Source: a virus
Virus record (IMG/VR): IMGVR_UViG_3300034071_002361
Coordinates: 1-57,495 of that record
DNA length: 57,495 nucleotides
Direction: 5' to 3' (one strand)
In this document: positions 49,179-56,641 of the stretch, piece by piece
Numbering within the stretch: the stretch's first letter is position 1
Layout: each line of letters opens with the position of its first letter
The notes under the pieces: model-generated
Told to the model about the DNA's origin: nothing
Seen by the model: the letters and a program-made list of their open reading frames with translations, nothing else
Database searches by the model: none
Translations under genes and position numbers: made by a program

Positions 49179-49384
49179 GCGCGCACCGCGAAGCGCGCGG
49201 TGTCCTGCGCTTCCCAGAGTTCGATGGCCTGCTGCAGCGTCGGCATCTTCGCCGTGCGCAGTCCGCACGGGTAGCACTCCAGCAGGTGCTGGTCCCTGCC
49301 GAGGACGTGGTAGTGCTTCGGCTGCTTGCCGCAGCCGGGGCATCCGGCAAGCGTGCCCTCGATCTTGATCTGGCGTTGGATCAT
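49175..49384 (-). CDS. Lar-like zinc-ribbon protein, 69 aa
   Basis: The layout CPGCG ... ECYPCGLRTA ... AIELWE matches the Lar restriction-alleviation family: two CxxC knuckles, then a Thr/Ala and a C-terminal helix with A-I-x-x-W. Lar of Rac dampens host type I restriction. A same-fold protein of other function cannot be excluded. ATG 49384 has AAGGAGACGACC. Confidence 0.65.
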   Translation of the reverse strand: MIQRQIKIEGTLAGCPGCGKQPKHYHVLGRDQHLLECYPCGLRTAKMPTLQQAIELWEAQDTARFAVRA

Positions 49385-49401
49385 GGTCGTCTCCTTGGGG
49401 T

Positions 49402-49429
49402 GCCGGGCCAGCTCGTCCTCTGGCCCGGC
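49402..49429 (-). other. Strong intercistronic hairpin before the Lar-like gene
   Basis: On the minus strand GCCGGGCCAG and CTGGCCCGGC form a perfect 10-bp stem with an 8-base loop, ending about 9 bases before AAGGAG. There is no T-run. Like the AUGGG hairpins it sits immediately upstream of a ribosome site, so it may tune translation or mRNA decay. Confidence 0.65.
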
Positions 49430-49436
49430 GTGCTGC

Positions 49437-49649
49437 TTAGAGCGGGAGCTGCTGCTGCGCAACGCGCGGCTGCGTCTCGGCCACTTCGAGCACGATGCCC
49501 GTCATGGCAAGGCGCGCCGCGTCGGCCGCGCTCGGCTTGGTGACCTCGTAGTCGGACTCGGCGACGTGCCGGATGGCGGTCGACGGGATCGGCGCTTCGA
49601 CGAGCCGTGTGACGCCGGTGTGGATGTTCTTGATCTGGTACAGGGGCAT
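49437..49649 (-). CDS. Hypothetical protein, 70 aa
   Basis: ATG 49649 has GAGAACTGAG upstream and overlaps nothing but lies 1 base after the RecT stop. MPLYQIKNIHTGVTRLVEAP and SDYEVTKPSAADAARLAMTG suggest a compact alpha/beta fold. No family recognised. Confidence 0.65.
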   Translation of the reverse strand: MPLYQIKNIHTGVTRLVEAPIPSTAIRHVAESDYEVTKPSAADAARLAMTGIVLEVAETQPRVAQQQLPL

Positions 49650-49650
49650 C

Positions 49651-50403
49651 TCAGTTCTCCTCGGCGCTGGTGGAAGTCTGCGCGTCGCCGGCACCGGCAG
49701 CGTCCGCGAGTTCGTTGATTGCTTCGATGGAGCGAGGCTGGTTCGACTGCTGCTCCAGCCGCGCTTGCAGGTCGCTGATAGCAGCGCGATCGTTCTCCGT
49801 GATCCCGCGGTGCGGCTGCGTGGCGGTGACGTCCTCGGCCTCCTCCTTGGTCAGGAAGCCCATGGACACCTCGGGCGCGTAGATTCGGGACCAGAAGCCA
49901 GCGGCGCGGTACATGAACATCAGCTCCGGCATGGTCTTCCACTTCGAACCGGACTTCGTGGTCCAGCCCTCGGCGTCGGCCATCTGCCAAGTGATCCACG
50001 GGCCGATGCAGATCTCGCCCGTCTCGCGATCCTTAGCCATTGCTCGCACGGCGTACTCTTTCCTCGACGCGTCGTCGCCGCCGCGCGTTTCGAAGCGCAT
50101 CGGGGTGAAGCGGCCGCAGGTGTTGACGGTCGCGATCAGGAACGACGACGACCAGCTCGGCCGGCCTTGGATGATGTGCAGCGCCTGCATCACCTGCAGC
50201 GGGTTCGCGCGCAGGCGGTCGGCGATGTCGAGGGCGATGACGACGTTGGCCAGCTTGTCCGGGCCACGATAGGCCTCGGGCACGATGGTGCTGGCGCCGA
50301 ACGCACGGGCGCGGCGCTGCATCAGTTCCCAGTGCTGAGTCGCCTCGTTGCTCTGGGGGACAAGCGCGGCGCGCTCGGCCGCGGTGGTGATCTCGGTGGT
50401 CAT
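49651..50403 (-). CDS. recT: RecT-family single-strand annealing protein, 250 aa
   Basis: Anneals complementary single strands made by the neighbouring exonuclease. Family blocks: IVPEAYRGPDKLANVVIALD, PLQVMQALHIIQGRPSWSSS, FLIATVNTCGRFTPMRFE, GSKWKTMPELMFMYRAAGFW and YAPEVSMGF. The C-terminal 60 residues are a disordered acidic tail. Start ATG 50403 lies 2 bases after the exonuclease stop. Confidence 0.92.
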   Translation of the reverse strand: MTTEITTAAERAALVPQSNEATQHWELMQRRARAFGASTIVPEAYRGPDKLANVVIALDIADRLRANPLQVMQALHIIQGRPSWSSSFLIATVNTCGRFTPMRFETRGGDDASRKEYAVRAMAKDRETGEICIGPWITWQMADAEGWTTKSGSKWKTMPELMFMYRAAGFWSRIYAPEVSMGFLTKEEAEDVTATQPHRGITENDRAAISDLQARLEQQSNQPRSIEAINELADAAGAGDAQTSTSAEEN

Positions 50404-50405
50404 GA

Positions 50406-51260
50406 TTAGCCTCGGTCGGAATAGGCCCAGCCCGGGAGGGTCAGGACTTCGATGTTGTCGGAGTAGGCGGGCCAGCGGCCGGTGCGCATGCACTCGGCCA
50501 GCTTGTCCATGGAGCGGTGCAGGATCTGGAAGCCGCGCTCTTCAGCGGCCGCGTCGATGTGATAGACGCCGACGGCGTGCGGCTTGGGCTTCTCGACCGG
50601 GAGCAGCAGGTAGTTGCGCAGCGGCCGGTCGTTCGCGGAAAAGCCGCTGCTGTAGTGGCAGTGCTGGCGGTGGTAGCCGTAGCGCGCAACGCTGCGACCG
50701 AACTCGATGGGGCTCGCATCCTCGGTGGACTTCAGGTCCATCGCGAACTGCAGCTCCTCGTGCCACCAGTCGGCGCGAGCCTTGCACAGCAGGCCGGTGC
50801 GCTTGTCGATCCAGCGCAGCGTGACCTCGGGCCTGCCACCTTCGATGATCAGGCGCGCGGTCTTGTGTCGGAGCACGGCGTCGCGCATGGCCATGGCCAG
50901 CTTCTTCTCGCCTTCCTCGACGACAGACGTTCCCGGGGGCAGAGACTTCAGCCACTCGTCGCGGATCGCCCGGTTGGTGCTCGACTGCATCTTGCCGAAG
51001 TACGGCATCTCGACGTAGTGCTCGTTGAACTTGTCCGGCTCGAGGATCGCAGAGTGAACGATGCGGCCGACACGAAAGTGCTGCTGCTCCTTGAACTCTT
51101 CGTCCGGGGTCTTCGGCTTGTTGCGGTCCTGCACCCACTGGAAGTAGTGGGCGGGTGTCCGCTCGTCGATGACCTTGAGGCCTGAGTTGTTGGCTTCGCC
51201 GAGCACGGTGCGGTGGTAATCCGCTGCCGGCTCGTCGAGAAAGATCCCGATGCGGGACAT
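50406..51260 (-). CDS. PDDEXK exonuclease (RecE / DUF3799-like), 284 aa
   Basis: Resects DNA ends for RecT. ATG 51260 has AGGAGGCGTC. Residues 64-75 VGRIVHSAILEP are the RecE-like helix. The active site is E145 (RPEVTL), D164 (KARADWW) and D175-x-K177 (MDLKSTE). RYGYHRQHCHYSSGF matches the following helix with Q and Y. Length typical. First gene of a minus operon with RecT. Confidence 0.9.
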   Translation of the reverse strand: MSRIGIFLDEPAADYHRTVLGEANNSGLKVIDERTPAHYFQWVQDRNKPKTPDEEFKEQQHFRVGRIVHSAILEPDKFNEHYVEMPYFGKMQSSTNRAIRDEWLKSLPPGTSVVEEGEKKLAMAMRDAVLRHKTARLIIEGGRPEVTLRWIDKRTGLLCKARADWWHEELQFAMDLKSTEDASPIEFGRSVARYGYHRQHCHYSSGFSANDRPLRNYLLLPVEKPKPHAVGVYHIDAAAEERGFQILHRSMDKLAECMRTGRWPAYSDNIEVLTLPGWAYSDRG

Positions 51261-51281
51261 GACGCCTCCTGATATTGCTGC

Positions 51282-51331
51282 GCTGGCCCATCCAGCCAAT
51301 GCAGAATACGCGCGGTGTACAGAAACTTCAA
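51282..51331 (-). promoter_or_regulatory. Promoter of the exonuclease-RecT operon with AUGGG hairpin (copy 5)
   Basis: On the minus strand: -35 TTGAAG (51331-51326), 17-bp spacer, -10 TATTCT (51308-51303). The CACGGC dyad is absent; the spacer holds TGTACACCGCGCG instead. The leader hairpin GCTGG-ATGGG-CCAGC (51296-51282) keeps the invariant loop with a changed stem. AGGAGG follows. Confidence 0.75.
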
Positions 51332-51342
51332 GAGGAGCTACG

Positions 51343-51603
51343 ATGAAGCTGCGCGAGTACATCGAGAAGGCATCACTGGATGGCGAGGGCTTGGGCCTGA
51401 CCAACCCGGTGCTGAAGCGGATTGCGTACCGGGCTCGCTGCAGCGAGCACATGGTGTATGCCATTGCGCGCGGGGTTCGGTTCGCCGGCATCGACCTCGC
51501 CGAGAAGATCAGCCGAGCTACCGAACGGCACGTGACCCCACTGGAGCTGATGAATGACAACCCCCGAAAGCGCGGACCAGCGCCTGCAAATCGCACTGAC
51601 TGA
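51343..51603 (+). CDS. Cro/YdaS-like HTH regulator, 86 aa
   Basis: ATG 51343 has AGAGGAGCTACG. NPVLKRIAYRARCSEHMVYA, then IARGVRFAGIDLAEKISRAT, is a HTH followed by the YdaS/Cro-type third helix, and RHVTPLELM ends it. Divergent from the exonuclease operon across an 82-bp gap, so it likely controls that promoter and its own. The dUTPase gene overlaps its 3' end by 50 bases. Confidence 0.75.
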   Translation: MKLREYIEKASLDGEGLGLTNPVLKRIAYRARCSEHMVYAIARGVRFAGIDLAEKISRATERHVTPLELMNDNPRKRGPAPANRTD

Positions 51604-52012
51604 CGCGGGTGCGAAGTACCCGACCTACGCCACAGGCGGCAGCGCCGGCCTCGACCTGTTCGCCAACGAGGACGTGACCGTCCCGGCCTTCGACCGCAAG
51701 CTGGTCCACACGGGCAACATCTTCCGCATCCCGCGCGGCTGGGCTGGTCTGGTGTGCAGTCGCAGCGGGCTCGCACTGAAGAGCGGGATCGAGGTGCTCA
51801 ATGCCCCCGGCATCATCGATAGCGACTACCGCGGCGAGGTTTGCGTGATCCTGTTCAACACCACTCGTCATCCGTTCGAGGTTCGTCGTGGTGACCGCAT
51901 CGCACAGATGGTCGTCACCCCGCACCTGTCGCCGTACTTCGATCGCGTCCTGACGGTCGACATGGACGAGACGATCCGCGGCGCCGGCGGCTTCGGGAGC
52001 ACCGGTCGATGA
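51554..52012 (+). CDS. dut: dUTP diphosphatase, 152 aa
   Basis: Hydrolyses dUTP to dUMP and pyrophosphate, keeping uracil out of DNA. All five trimeric dUTPase motifs are visible: SAGLDLFA, SRSGLALK, GIIDSDYRGE, RIAQMVV and the C-terminal RGAGGFGSTG. Standard length. Start at ATG 51554 inside the regulator gene. Confidence 0.95.
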   Translation: MTTPESADQRLQIALTDAGAKYPTYATGGSAGLDLFANEDVTVPAFDRKLVHTGNIFRIPRGWAGLVCSRSGLALKSGIEVLNAPGIIDSDYRGEVCVILFNTTRHPFEVRRGDRIAQMVVTPHLSPYFDRVLTVDMDETIRGAGGFGSTGR

Positions 52013-52311
52013 TCTCTCTCCCGGTCATCTTCGGCCGGGCCGGAGAGGCGACCTGCCCGGACTACTACACGCAGGTCGCCGAACGCGCGGCGTCAACAGC
52101 GGAGGGGCGCAGCGGCAGGCTGTTCATCCGCATCGATGCAGCCGGCCGGTTCGTTGTCGACGACCATGCTGGTGAGCCGCGCTACTTGGTCATGGCGTTC
52201 GACAACGCATGCGACCCCGACCTGATCGCCTCGGAGATCATCGAGGCGGTCAAGTCGAGGGGCTTGGATTTTGGAAGCTTCAGGGGCAGGCCGAGAAGGG
52301 TGAAGCCATGA
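52009..52311 (+). CDS. Hypothetical protein, 100 aa
   Basis: Overlaps the dUTPase stop by ATGA. Alpha/beta look (SGRLFIRIDAAGRFVVDDHA, PRYLVMAFDNACDPDLIASE) with a basic tail. No family recognised. Confidence 0.68.
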   Translation: MISLPVIFGRAGEATCPDYYTQVAERAASTAEGRSGRLFIRIDAAGRFVVDDHAGEPRYLVMAFDNACDPDLIASEIIEAVKSRGLDFGSFRGRPRRVKP

Positions 52312-52652
52312 CGATCAAGGTGAAGGATATGCGGGCGGCAGCGAAGCGAATGCTGGACCGCGCCGTCGGAACAAAGATCGGCGTCTGGTGTCTTGTTGGA
52401 TGGGACGGTGAAGGCATCACGGCAAGCGACAAGGTGCGAAGCACGCTTCCGTGCGAGCGCGTCGAGGCTCGTGATGGTGAGGCTCTTGGCGATGTCGAGA
52501 TGCGACTGGCCATGGCCGCAATGCGCCTTCGATCGAAGATTGCCGATGCGCTGAGCAAGCCGCGCAAGGCGCAGCCAAGTCCACGAAAGCTGGGCAATCC
52601 GCTCGCGCGGAAGGGCATCTATCGCAGCCGCGAAAAGCCCGAGGGGAAGTAG
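52308..52652 (+). CDS. Hypothetical basic protein, 114 aa
   Basis: ATG 52308 has GAAGGGTGAAGCC. Helical N-terminus (IKVKDMRAAAKRMLDRAVGT), a beta middle (VWCLVGWDGEGITASDKVRS) and a very basic tail (KPRKAQPSPRKLGNPLARKG). Could bind DNA. No family recognised. Confidence 0.68.
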   Translation: MTIKVKDMRAAAKRMLDRAVGTKIGVWCLVGWDGEGITASDKVRSTLPCERVEARDGEALGDVEMRLAMAAMRLRSKIADALSKPRKAQPSPRKLGNPLARKGIYRSREKPEGK

Positions 52653-52658
52653 GCTTCC

Positions 52659-52922
52659 ATGGGTCACAAGATTCACTACTACCACAGCGTGACCAAGGAA
52701 GAGAGGAAGCGCGCGTCGCGCAACGGCACAGCGCGCCGCCATGGTCCGACAGTGGTCTACGTCGATGGCAAGCCCGTCGTGTTGCAGAAAGTGGCGAAGG
52801 AGATGGGCGTCGAGTTCGATCGCCTGTCGAGGCGAGTGCAGCGCGCACGCGCCGCCGGAACAAAGCTCACCATGGAGCTGATCAGGCGACCTTTCCCCGG
52901 GCAGTGCAAAACACCATCTTGA
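52659..52922 (+). CDS. Small basic HTH-like protein, 87 aa
   Basis: YHSVTKEERKRASRNGTARR is basic; VVLQKVAKEMGVEFDRLSRR resembles an HTH recognising DNA. Overlaps the convergent 52882-53172 gene by 41 bases. No exact family. Confidence 0.66.
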   Translation: MGHKIHYYHSVTKEERKRASRNGTARRHGPTVVYVDGKPVVLQKVAKEMGVEFDRLSRRVQRARAAGTKLTMELIRRPFPGQCKTPS

Positions 52923-53172
52923 TCGGGGCGCCCTCGCCGTAGCGGGGGCGTGGCGCGAAGTCGTTAGGGTCATAGGGCTGCGCCTTCCACCGGTCCTCGA
53001 GGTAGGCGGCTGCCGCGGCCCGTGCCTCGCCCTCCAGCCCGGACGCCTCGAGCGCAGCGCGCCACGCTTCCCGGGACCGGGGCTGGTAGGTCGCGATCCT
53101 GTGCCCGGCCAGCACCCCCTCGCAGTGGGCCTCAGACGCAACAGGCGGGCCGCTGCCGCGCTTACCCGCCAC
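52882..53172 (-). CDS. Hypothetical protein, 96 aa
   Basis: Last gene of the long minus operon; overlaps the VRR-NUC gene by 11 bases. Starts MAGKRGSGPPVASEAHCEGV, a helical middle (EAWRAALEASGLEGEARAAA) and a tail PRYGEGAPIKMVFC. No family recognised. Confidence 0.64.
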   Translation of the reverse strand: MAGKRGSGPPVASEAHCEGVLAGHRIATYQPRSREAWRAALEASGLEGEARAAAAAYLEDRWKAQPYDPNDFAPRPRYGEGAPIKMVFCTARGKVA

Positions 53173-53707
53173 GGGGCCACTCGCCCTTCAGGTAAACACG
53201 GATGGCCGACAGCGCCGCGTCTGCGCCGTAGGCGAAGCAGAACGCCTGCCCGCTGGACATGATCGCCCGGGCACGCTTGAGCTGGTCCTCGCTCGGCCTG
53301 CCGTCGCTGGCCTTCAGCTCGATCCACAGGCCGCCCATGGTGCGGCCGTCCTTCATCACCTGAAGGATCGGAAGAGCGTAGTCCGGCGTCCCCTTCTTCG
53401 CGCCCTGCCGCTTCATCTTCGCCGAGCGAATCATGCCGGCCTTGCCGGCTCCGCCCTCCATGGGCAAGTGCCACAGGTGCTCCTCCCACCACTGGCCTCG
53501 AGCCATGGCGACCAGCAGCTCGCCCTCCTGATCCTCGGTGCGGTACTTCCAGATCGGGACGTCAACCAGTGGCGGAAGATCGGTGACGTGCGGGATGTGC
53601 ACGCCGAACCTTCCGCGCATCTCCTTGGGCTGCATGCCCTGCGCCAGACGCTCGGCGTTTTCCTTCGACAGCTTCGCGCGCCGATAGCTCTTCGGGCTCC
53701 CGCTCAT
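53162..53707 (-). CDS. VRR-NUC domain endonuclease, 181 aa
   Basis: VRR-NUC core: E in TEDQEGELLVAMARG, KKGTPDYALPILQ (the Pro-Asp with D), LWIELKASDGRPSEDQ (E-x-K then Q), and FCFAYGADAALSAIRVYL. Basic N-terminus. Phage VRR-NUC proteins cut branched or structured DNA. Operon member. Confidence 0.85.
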   Translation of the reverse strand: MSGSPKSYRRAKLSKENAERLAQGMQPKEMRGRFGVHIPHVTDLPPLVDVPIWKYRTEDQEGELLVAMARGQWWEEHLWHLPMEGGAGKAGMIRSAKMKRQGAKKGTPDYALPILQVMKDGRTMGGLWIELKASDGRPSEDQLKRARAIMSSGQAFCFAYGADAALSAIRVYLKGEWPRGG

Positions 53708-53955
53708 TCCTTGCTCCGTGCGTTGTCAATAGCGGCGTCTAGCAGCCGTCGCACTCGGTCGATGTCTCCGCCGTCGAGCGTCGAGCATCCCCAAGCCTCG
53801 ACCAAGTATCGAAGCTCCGCCCGCGCTGCGTCGCGCCCGGCCTCAAGCTCGCGGATCACGGCGTCGGCATCATCCCAGAGGCAAGCATCGACTAGCTCGC
53901 CTTGGCTGCCGTCGCGGTGAATGTGCGCGGCTAGGAATCTCGTCAGCGGCTTCAC
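53704..53955 (-). CDS. Hypothetical protein, 83 aa
   Basis: I start it at GTG 53955, with GAAGGAGACGCC upstream and a GTGA overlap; longer in-frame ATGs lie inside the upstream gene. Helical (KPLTRFLAAHIHRDGSQGEL, DADAVIRELEAGRDAARAEL). No family recognised. Confidence 0.66.
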   Translation of the reverse strand: MKPLTRFLAAHIHRDGSQGELVDACLWDDADAVIRELEAGRDAARAELRYLVEAWGCSTLDGGDIDRVRRLLDAAIDNARSKE

Positions 53956-54182
53956 GGCGTCTCCTTCGGCGGCTCGGGCAATGGCATCCAGTGGGTCACT
54001 CGACCTGTAGCCGCAAGCTCTGAATCCCAAAAGCCAGTGAGGTATGACTGAACTACCACGTACCCGCGACTTTGGAAGTAAGGGTGTCTCGGATTGAATA
54101 TCAGCGTCCCAACGTCGTGCCACGTAAGTACCGGCGTACCTTTCGGCGCACTCTCAATCGGCATCCACTCAGCCACGATCAT
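53952..54182 (-). CDS. DUF551-like protein, 76 aa
   Basis: MIVAEWMPIESAPKGTPVLT and THWMPLPEPPKE match the small phage DUF551 pattern (W-x-P-I-x-x-A-P-K at the start, W-M-P-L-P at the end). Function unknown. The 14-base overlap with the upstream gene shows coupling. Confidence 0.75.
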   Translation of the reverse strand: MIVAEWMPIESAPKGTPVLTWHDVGTLIFNPRHPYFQSRGYVVVQSYLTGFWDSELAATGRVTHWMPLPEPPKETP

Positions 54183-54534
54183 TCTCCTTCACCGCCGCGA
54201 GGGCGGGCACGACCGGGTGCGCCGTCCAGTGCGTGTGATAGCCGGGCCAGTCGTCGTCGTTCGGCGTCCCGATCCATGCCGCCTCTTCCACGGGCAGCTT
54301 CCACCAAGTCACCGGGCCGAAGTCCTCGCACCACTCGGACAGCGGGCGAGCCTCCACCACCCCGGCCTGCGCGTTCAGCGCGGCGGCGTCCTTCAACGCC
54401 TGCACCTTCTGCGGCAAGTCGGCATAGCTCCACAGCACGCCCATCGGTTGCGGCCCGTTCACGATGACTGAAATTTCTGCCAGCAACTTCGACAGCCGCT
54501 CGATCAAATACTCCTCCTCGGTTTGCTCGCTCAT
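54169..54534 (-). CDS. Hypothetical protein, 121 aa
   Basis: N-terminal helices (TEEEYLIERLSKLLAEISVI) and a C-terminal part with SEWCEDFGPVTWWKLPVEEA and DDDWPGYHTHWTAHP, a motif I recognise from uncharacterised phage proteins. Function unknown. Confidence 0.7.
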   Translation of the reverse strand: MSEQTEEEYLIERLSKLLAEISVIVNGPQPMGVLWSYADLPQKVQALKDAAALNAQAGVVEARPLSEWCEDFGPVTWWKLPVEEAAWIGTPNDDDWPGYHTHWTAHPVVPALAAVKENDRG

Positions 54535-54692
54535 TGTCCGTGATCCTTCAAGATTTCATGCTTCGCAAGCTCAAGCGCGCCGATTGCTTCGGTCACGCTG
54601 AGTCCTGCGCCGTTCTCGTACACCGCCGCCTTGATCGCATCGACAAGGCGCTGCAAGTCGTGGCGTGCGCTTCCAAGTGCAACAACGCTCAC
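54531..54692 (-). CDS. Hypothetical protein, 53 aa
   Basis: I chose GTG 54692, overlapping the upstream stop as GTGA. One amphipathic helix set (DLQRLVDAIKAAVYENGAGL, SVTEAIGALELAKHEILKDH). No family recognised. Confidence 0.6.
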   Translation of the reverse strand: MSVVALGSARHDLQRLVDAIKAAVYENGAGLSVTEAIGALELAKHEILKDHGQ

Positions 54693-55069
54693 TTGCCCAC
54701 CCCCAGCGATGCGCGGATGCGCTGCCATGCGGCCTTGCGCTTCGGATTCCCATTGCAGTCCATCCACTCGCCCACCAGTGCCACATCCTCCGCGCTGGCC
54801 TGCGGCTGCGGGGTGGCGTAGAACTTGGTGCCAACGGGCGGCGGTGATTTATTCAGCCACTCGATTTGCACCAGCGCGAACTCGCTAGCTGCCGATTGCC
54901 ACGGCCCAAGGTCAGCGGCCACGACTTTCGCCACCGGCTCGGCCTGCGGCGCAGCAAGCATGGCCTCGACAATGCCTCGGCACTCTTCCGCCCAGTACCG
55001 CGAACGCTGGAACGTAGACAGGTCAAAGTCGCGGCGCATGTAGGCCACGCGCTTTTGCAGATCAGTCAC
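54689..55069 (-). CDS. Hypothetical protein, 126 aa
   Basis: GTG 55069 has GGAGGAGTGCC. Helical start (QKRVAYMRRDFDLSTFQRSR), a linker with repeated Pro, and a last helix (GNPKRKAAWQRIRASLG). No family recognised. Located among small regulator-like genes. Confidence 0.68.
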   Translation of the reverse strand: MTDLQKRVAYMRRDFDLSTFQRSRYWAEECRGIVEAMLAAPQAEPVAKVVAADLGPWQSAASEFALVQIEWLNKSPPPVGTKFYATPQPQASAEDVALVGEWMDCNGNPKRKAAWQRIRASLGVGK

Positions 55070-55451
55070 GGCACTCCTCCGTTGCGCGGATCACGCGCTG
55101 CTTGCGGCCGCTCTTGCCGAGCACGCGGTCGCCGGTGTCGATGATCAGGCCCTTGCGCAGCAGCGCGCTGAAGCGTGCCGTCAGGGTCGGGTAGGTGATC
55201 CACGGCAGCGCCTCGAGCAGGGCGTCCTGCGTCGTGCCCGCCTTGCCTGCGGCGCGGATCGCGACGAGCACCTTCTCTTCGACGCTCGAGGTGTCCACCG
55301 AGTAGGCGGCCTGCACGCTCGTGTCGCCAGCGTCAGCCCGGTGCAGCAGCGGCGCGTCGGTGCCGAGCACGACGCCGGTCAGCGCATCGATGGCGCGCTT
55401 GTTGTTCGCGGTACTGGCGATGATCTCGCCGATGGTTTTTCCCAGTGACAT
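55062..55451 (-). CDS. Winged-helix-type protein, 129 aa
   Basis: ATG 55451 has AAGGAGGCGAAC. The C-terminal 75 residues look like a winged helix: EEKVLVAIRAAGKAGTTQDA, LLEALPWITYPTLTARFSAL, LRKGLIIDTGDRVLGKSG. Probably a DNA-binding regulator; a repressor of the shared early promoters is one option. Confidence 0.68.
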   Translation of the reverse strand: MSLGKTIGEIIASTANNKRAIDALTGVVLGTDAPLLHRADAGDTSVQAAYSVDTSSVEEKVLVAIRAAGKAGTTQDALLEALPWITYPTLTARFSALLRKGLIIDTGDRVLGKSGRKQRVIRATEECRD

Positions 55452-55471
55452 GTTCGCCTCCTTGTGGCGGA

Positions 55472-55723
55472 TTACTTGCGGCGCTTGCGCGGCAGCGGAT
55501 CTTCGCCGACCGCGTGCAGGACCAGAGCCCAGCTCGCTGCCGACGGGTACTTGTGCGACAGCGTTTTCTCGATCGCCTCCCATCGCTGCGCCGTTCGCTC
55601 GTTGACCATGGCCATCTCGGCGAGCTGCGCCTGAGTCAGGTCGTGGCGCTTGCGCAGCTTGCGCACATCCTCAGGCGACGGCGGCTGGTAGCTCTTCAGA
55701 ATGCTGACGGTCTTGTTGCTCAT
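55472..55723 (-). CDS. XRE-family HTH protein, 83 aa
   Basis: DVRKLRKRHDLTQAQLAEMA, then NERTAQRWEAIEKTLSHKYP, is a canonical XRE helix-turn-helix with the usual Q-A-Q-L-A and Arg/Trp end. C-terminus basic (PLPRKRRK). A candidate for the protein that recognises the CACGGC dyad. Confidence 0.8.
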   Translation of the reverse strand: MSNKTVSILKSYQPPSPEDVRKLRKRHDLTQAQLAEMAMVNERTAQRWEAIEKTLSHKYPSAASWALVLHAVGEDPLPRKRRK

Positions 55724-55908
55724 GCGTTGTCGTCCAGTTTGTCGAGCAGGTCGTACCAGCGCTGCTTGCTGGTGAGATAGGAGGTGTCGAGGCCGGAGTG
55801 CCCTGACTCGACGAGGATGTCGCGGAAGCGCTTGGCATCCGACTCGGTGAAGGTGCCGCCCATCAGGTCGCGAAGCTGGGCGGGGTTCATGCTGCGGGAG
55901 ATGATCAT
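55720..55908 (-). CDS. Hypothetical protein, 62 aa
   Basis: ATG 55908 (alternative 55890). MIISRSMNPAQLRDLMGGTF, then TESDAKRFRDILVESGHSG and KQRWYDLLDKLDD. Helical; no family recognised. ATGA overlap to the XRE gene. Confidence 0.62.
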   Translation of the reverse strand: MIISRSMNPAQLRDLMGGTFTESDAKRFRDILVESGHSGLDTSYLTSKQRWYDLLDKLDDNA

Positions 55909-55910
55909 GC

Positions 55911-56153
55911 TCAGATCTCGTTGTAGTGTTTGAGGTAGCGGGGTTCGAGCCAAGCTGGGCAGTCGTGAATTCGCGACGCACGACGGTCGGTCTTTTTCGG
56001 CTGCCACTTGATGAACAGGCACCTGTTCCCCGGGAGGGTTGGCGGGCGCTCCTGAATAACCCCAACCCGACCCTTCAGTACGCGCTGCACATCGACCTTG
56101 AAATCCTCGATGTCGCGAATGACGACCTTGTCGCCGGGCTTGAACTCGCTCAC
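55911..56153 (-). CDS. Hypothetical SH3-like protein, 80 aa
   Basis: GTG 56153 overlaps the preceding stop. SEFKPGDKVVIRDIEDFKVD and GRVGVIQERPPTLPG have the barrel start of KOW/SH3-like folds, and FIKWQPKKTDRRASRI follows. Could bind nucleic acid or protein. Not assigned. Confidence 0.64.
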   Translation of the reverse strand: MSEFKPGDKVVIRDIEDFKVDVQRVLKGRVGVIQERPPTLPGNRCLFIKWQPKKTDRRASRIHDCPAWLEPRYLKHYNEI

Positions 56154-56440
56154 TGGTTGGCCTCGATGACGGCTCTGTCGTCTTTGACGGTGTACTTGAT
56201 CCCGACAGCGTCGAGCGCGTTGGTGATCTTCTTGAGGTTCTTCGCCCGCATCTCCGGCGTTTCCCTGATGTAGTGGTTGCCGGTGACCCAGTACGCACAG
56301 ACGTTTCCGTCCATGGCGCGGTAGACGCAGACGCCGCTGGTGTAGTCGCGCCACCCGCGGATGCGCGTAGAGCTTGAGGTGCTGGCCGGGACTCGCGCCC
56401 GGCGCATCGCGCCGCTGACTTTCTGCACGGTGATTGCCAT
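56150..56440 (-). CDS. Hypothetical protein, 96 aa
   Basis: Basic Ser/Arg-rich N-terminus (KVSGAMRRARVPASTSSSTR), then Trp/Tyr/Cys strands (GVCVYRAMDGNVCAYWVTGN) and a helix (EMRAKNLKKITNALDAVGIK). No family recognised. Confidence 0.66.
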   Translation of the reverse strand: MAITVQKVSGAMRRARVPASTSSSTRIRGWRDYTSGVCVYRAMDGNVCAYWVTGNHYIRETPEMRAKNLKKITNALDAVGIKYTVKDDRAVIEANQ

Positions 56441-56441
56441 C

Positions 56442-56630
56442 TCAGGACTCCTTGCCGACGCGGACGCGCAGGCCCTCGTTGATGCCGACGTACATGTGCG
56501 CATCCGGAGCATCCGACTTGGCGATCTTCTCGGCCGCATCGACAAGGAGGTTGGCAGCTGCGGTGTTGGTTTCGTAGATGACGGCGGCAAGCTTGCGGGC
56601 GCCGCCGGTCGTGGTCTTGATGTATTCCAT
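56442..56630 (-). CDS. Hypothetical protein, 62 aa, first gene after promoter copy 4
   Basis: ATG 56630 follows AAGGAGATCC and the AUGGG hairpin, so it is promoter-proximal. MEYIKTTTGGARKLAAVIYE, then NLLVDAAEKIAKSDAPDAHM and INEGLRVRVGKES; a small alpha/beta protein. No family recognised. Confidence 0.68.
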   Translation of the reverse strand: MEYIKTTTGGARKLAAVIYETNTAAANLLVDAAEKIAKSDAPDAHMYVGINEGLRVRVGKES

Positions 56631-56641
56631 GGGATCTCCTT

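Noticed and set aside
51343-51603. Lysogeny module around the HTH regulator
   Set aside because: No integrase, excisionase, CI-like protease-domain repressor or attachment site was found anywhere in the window.
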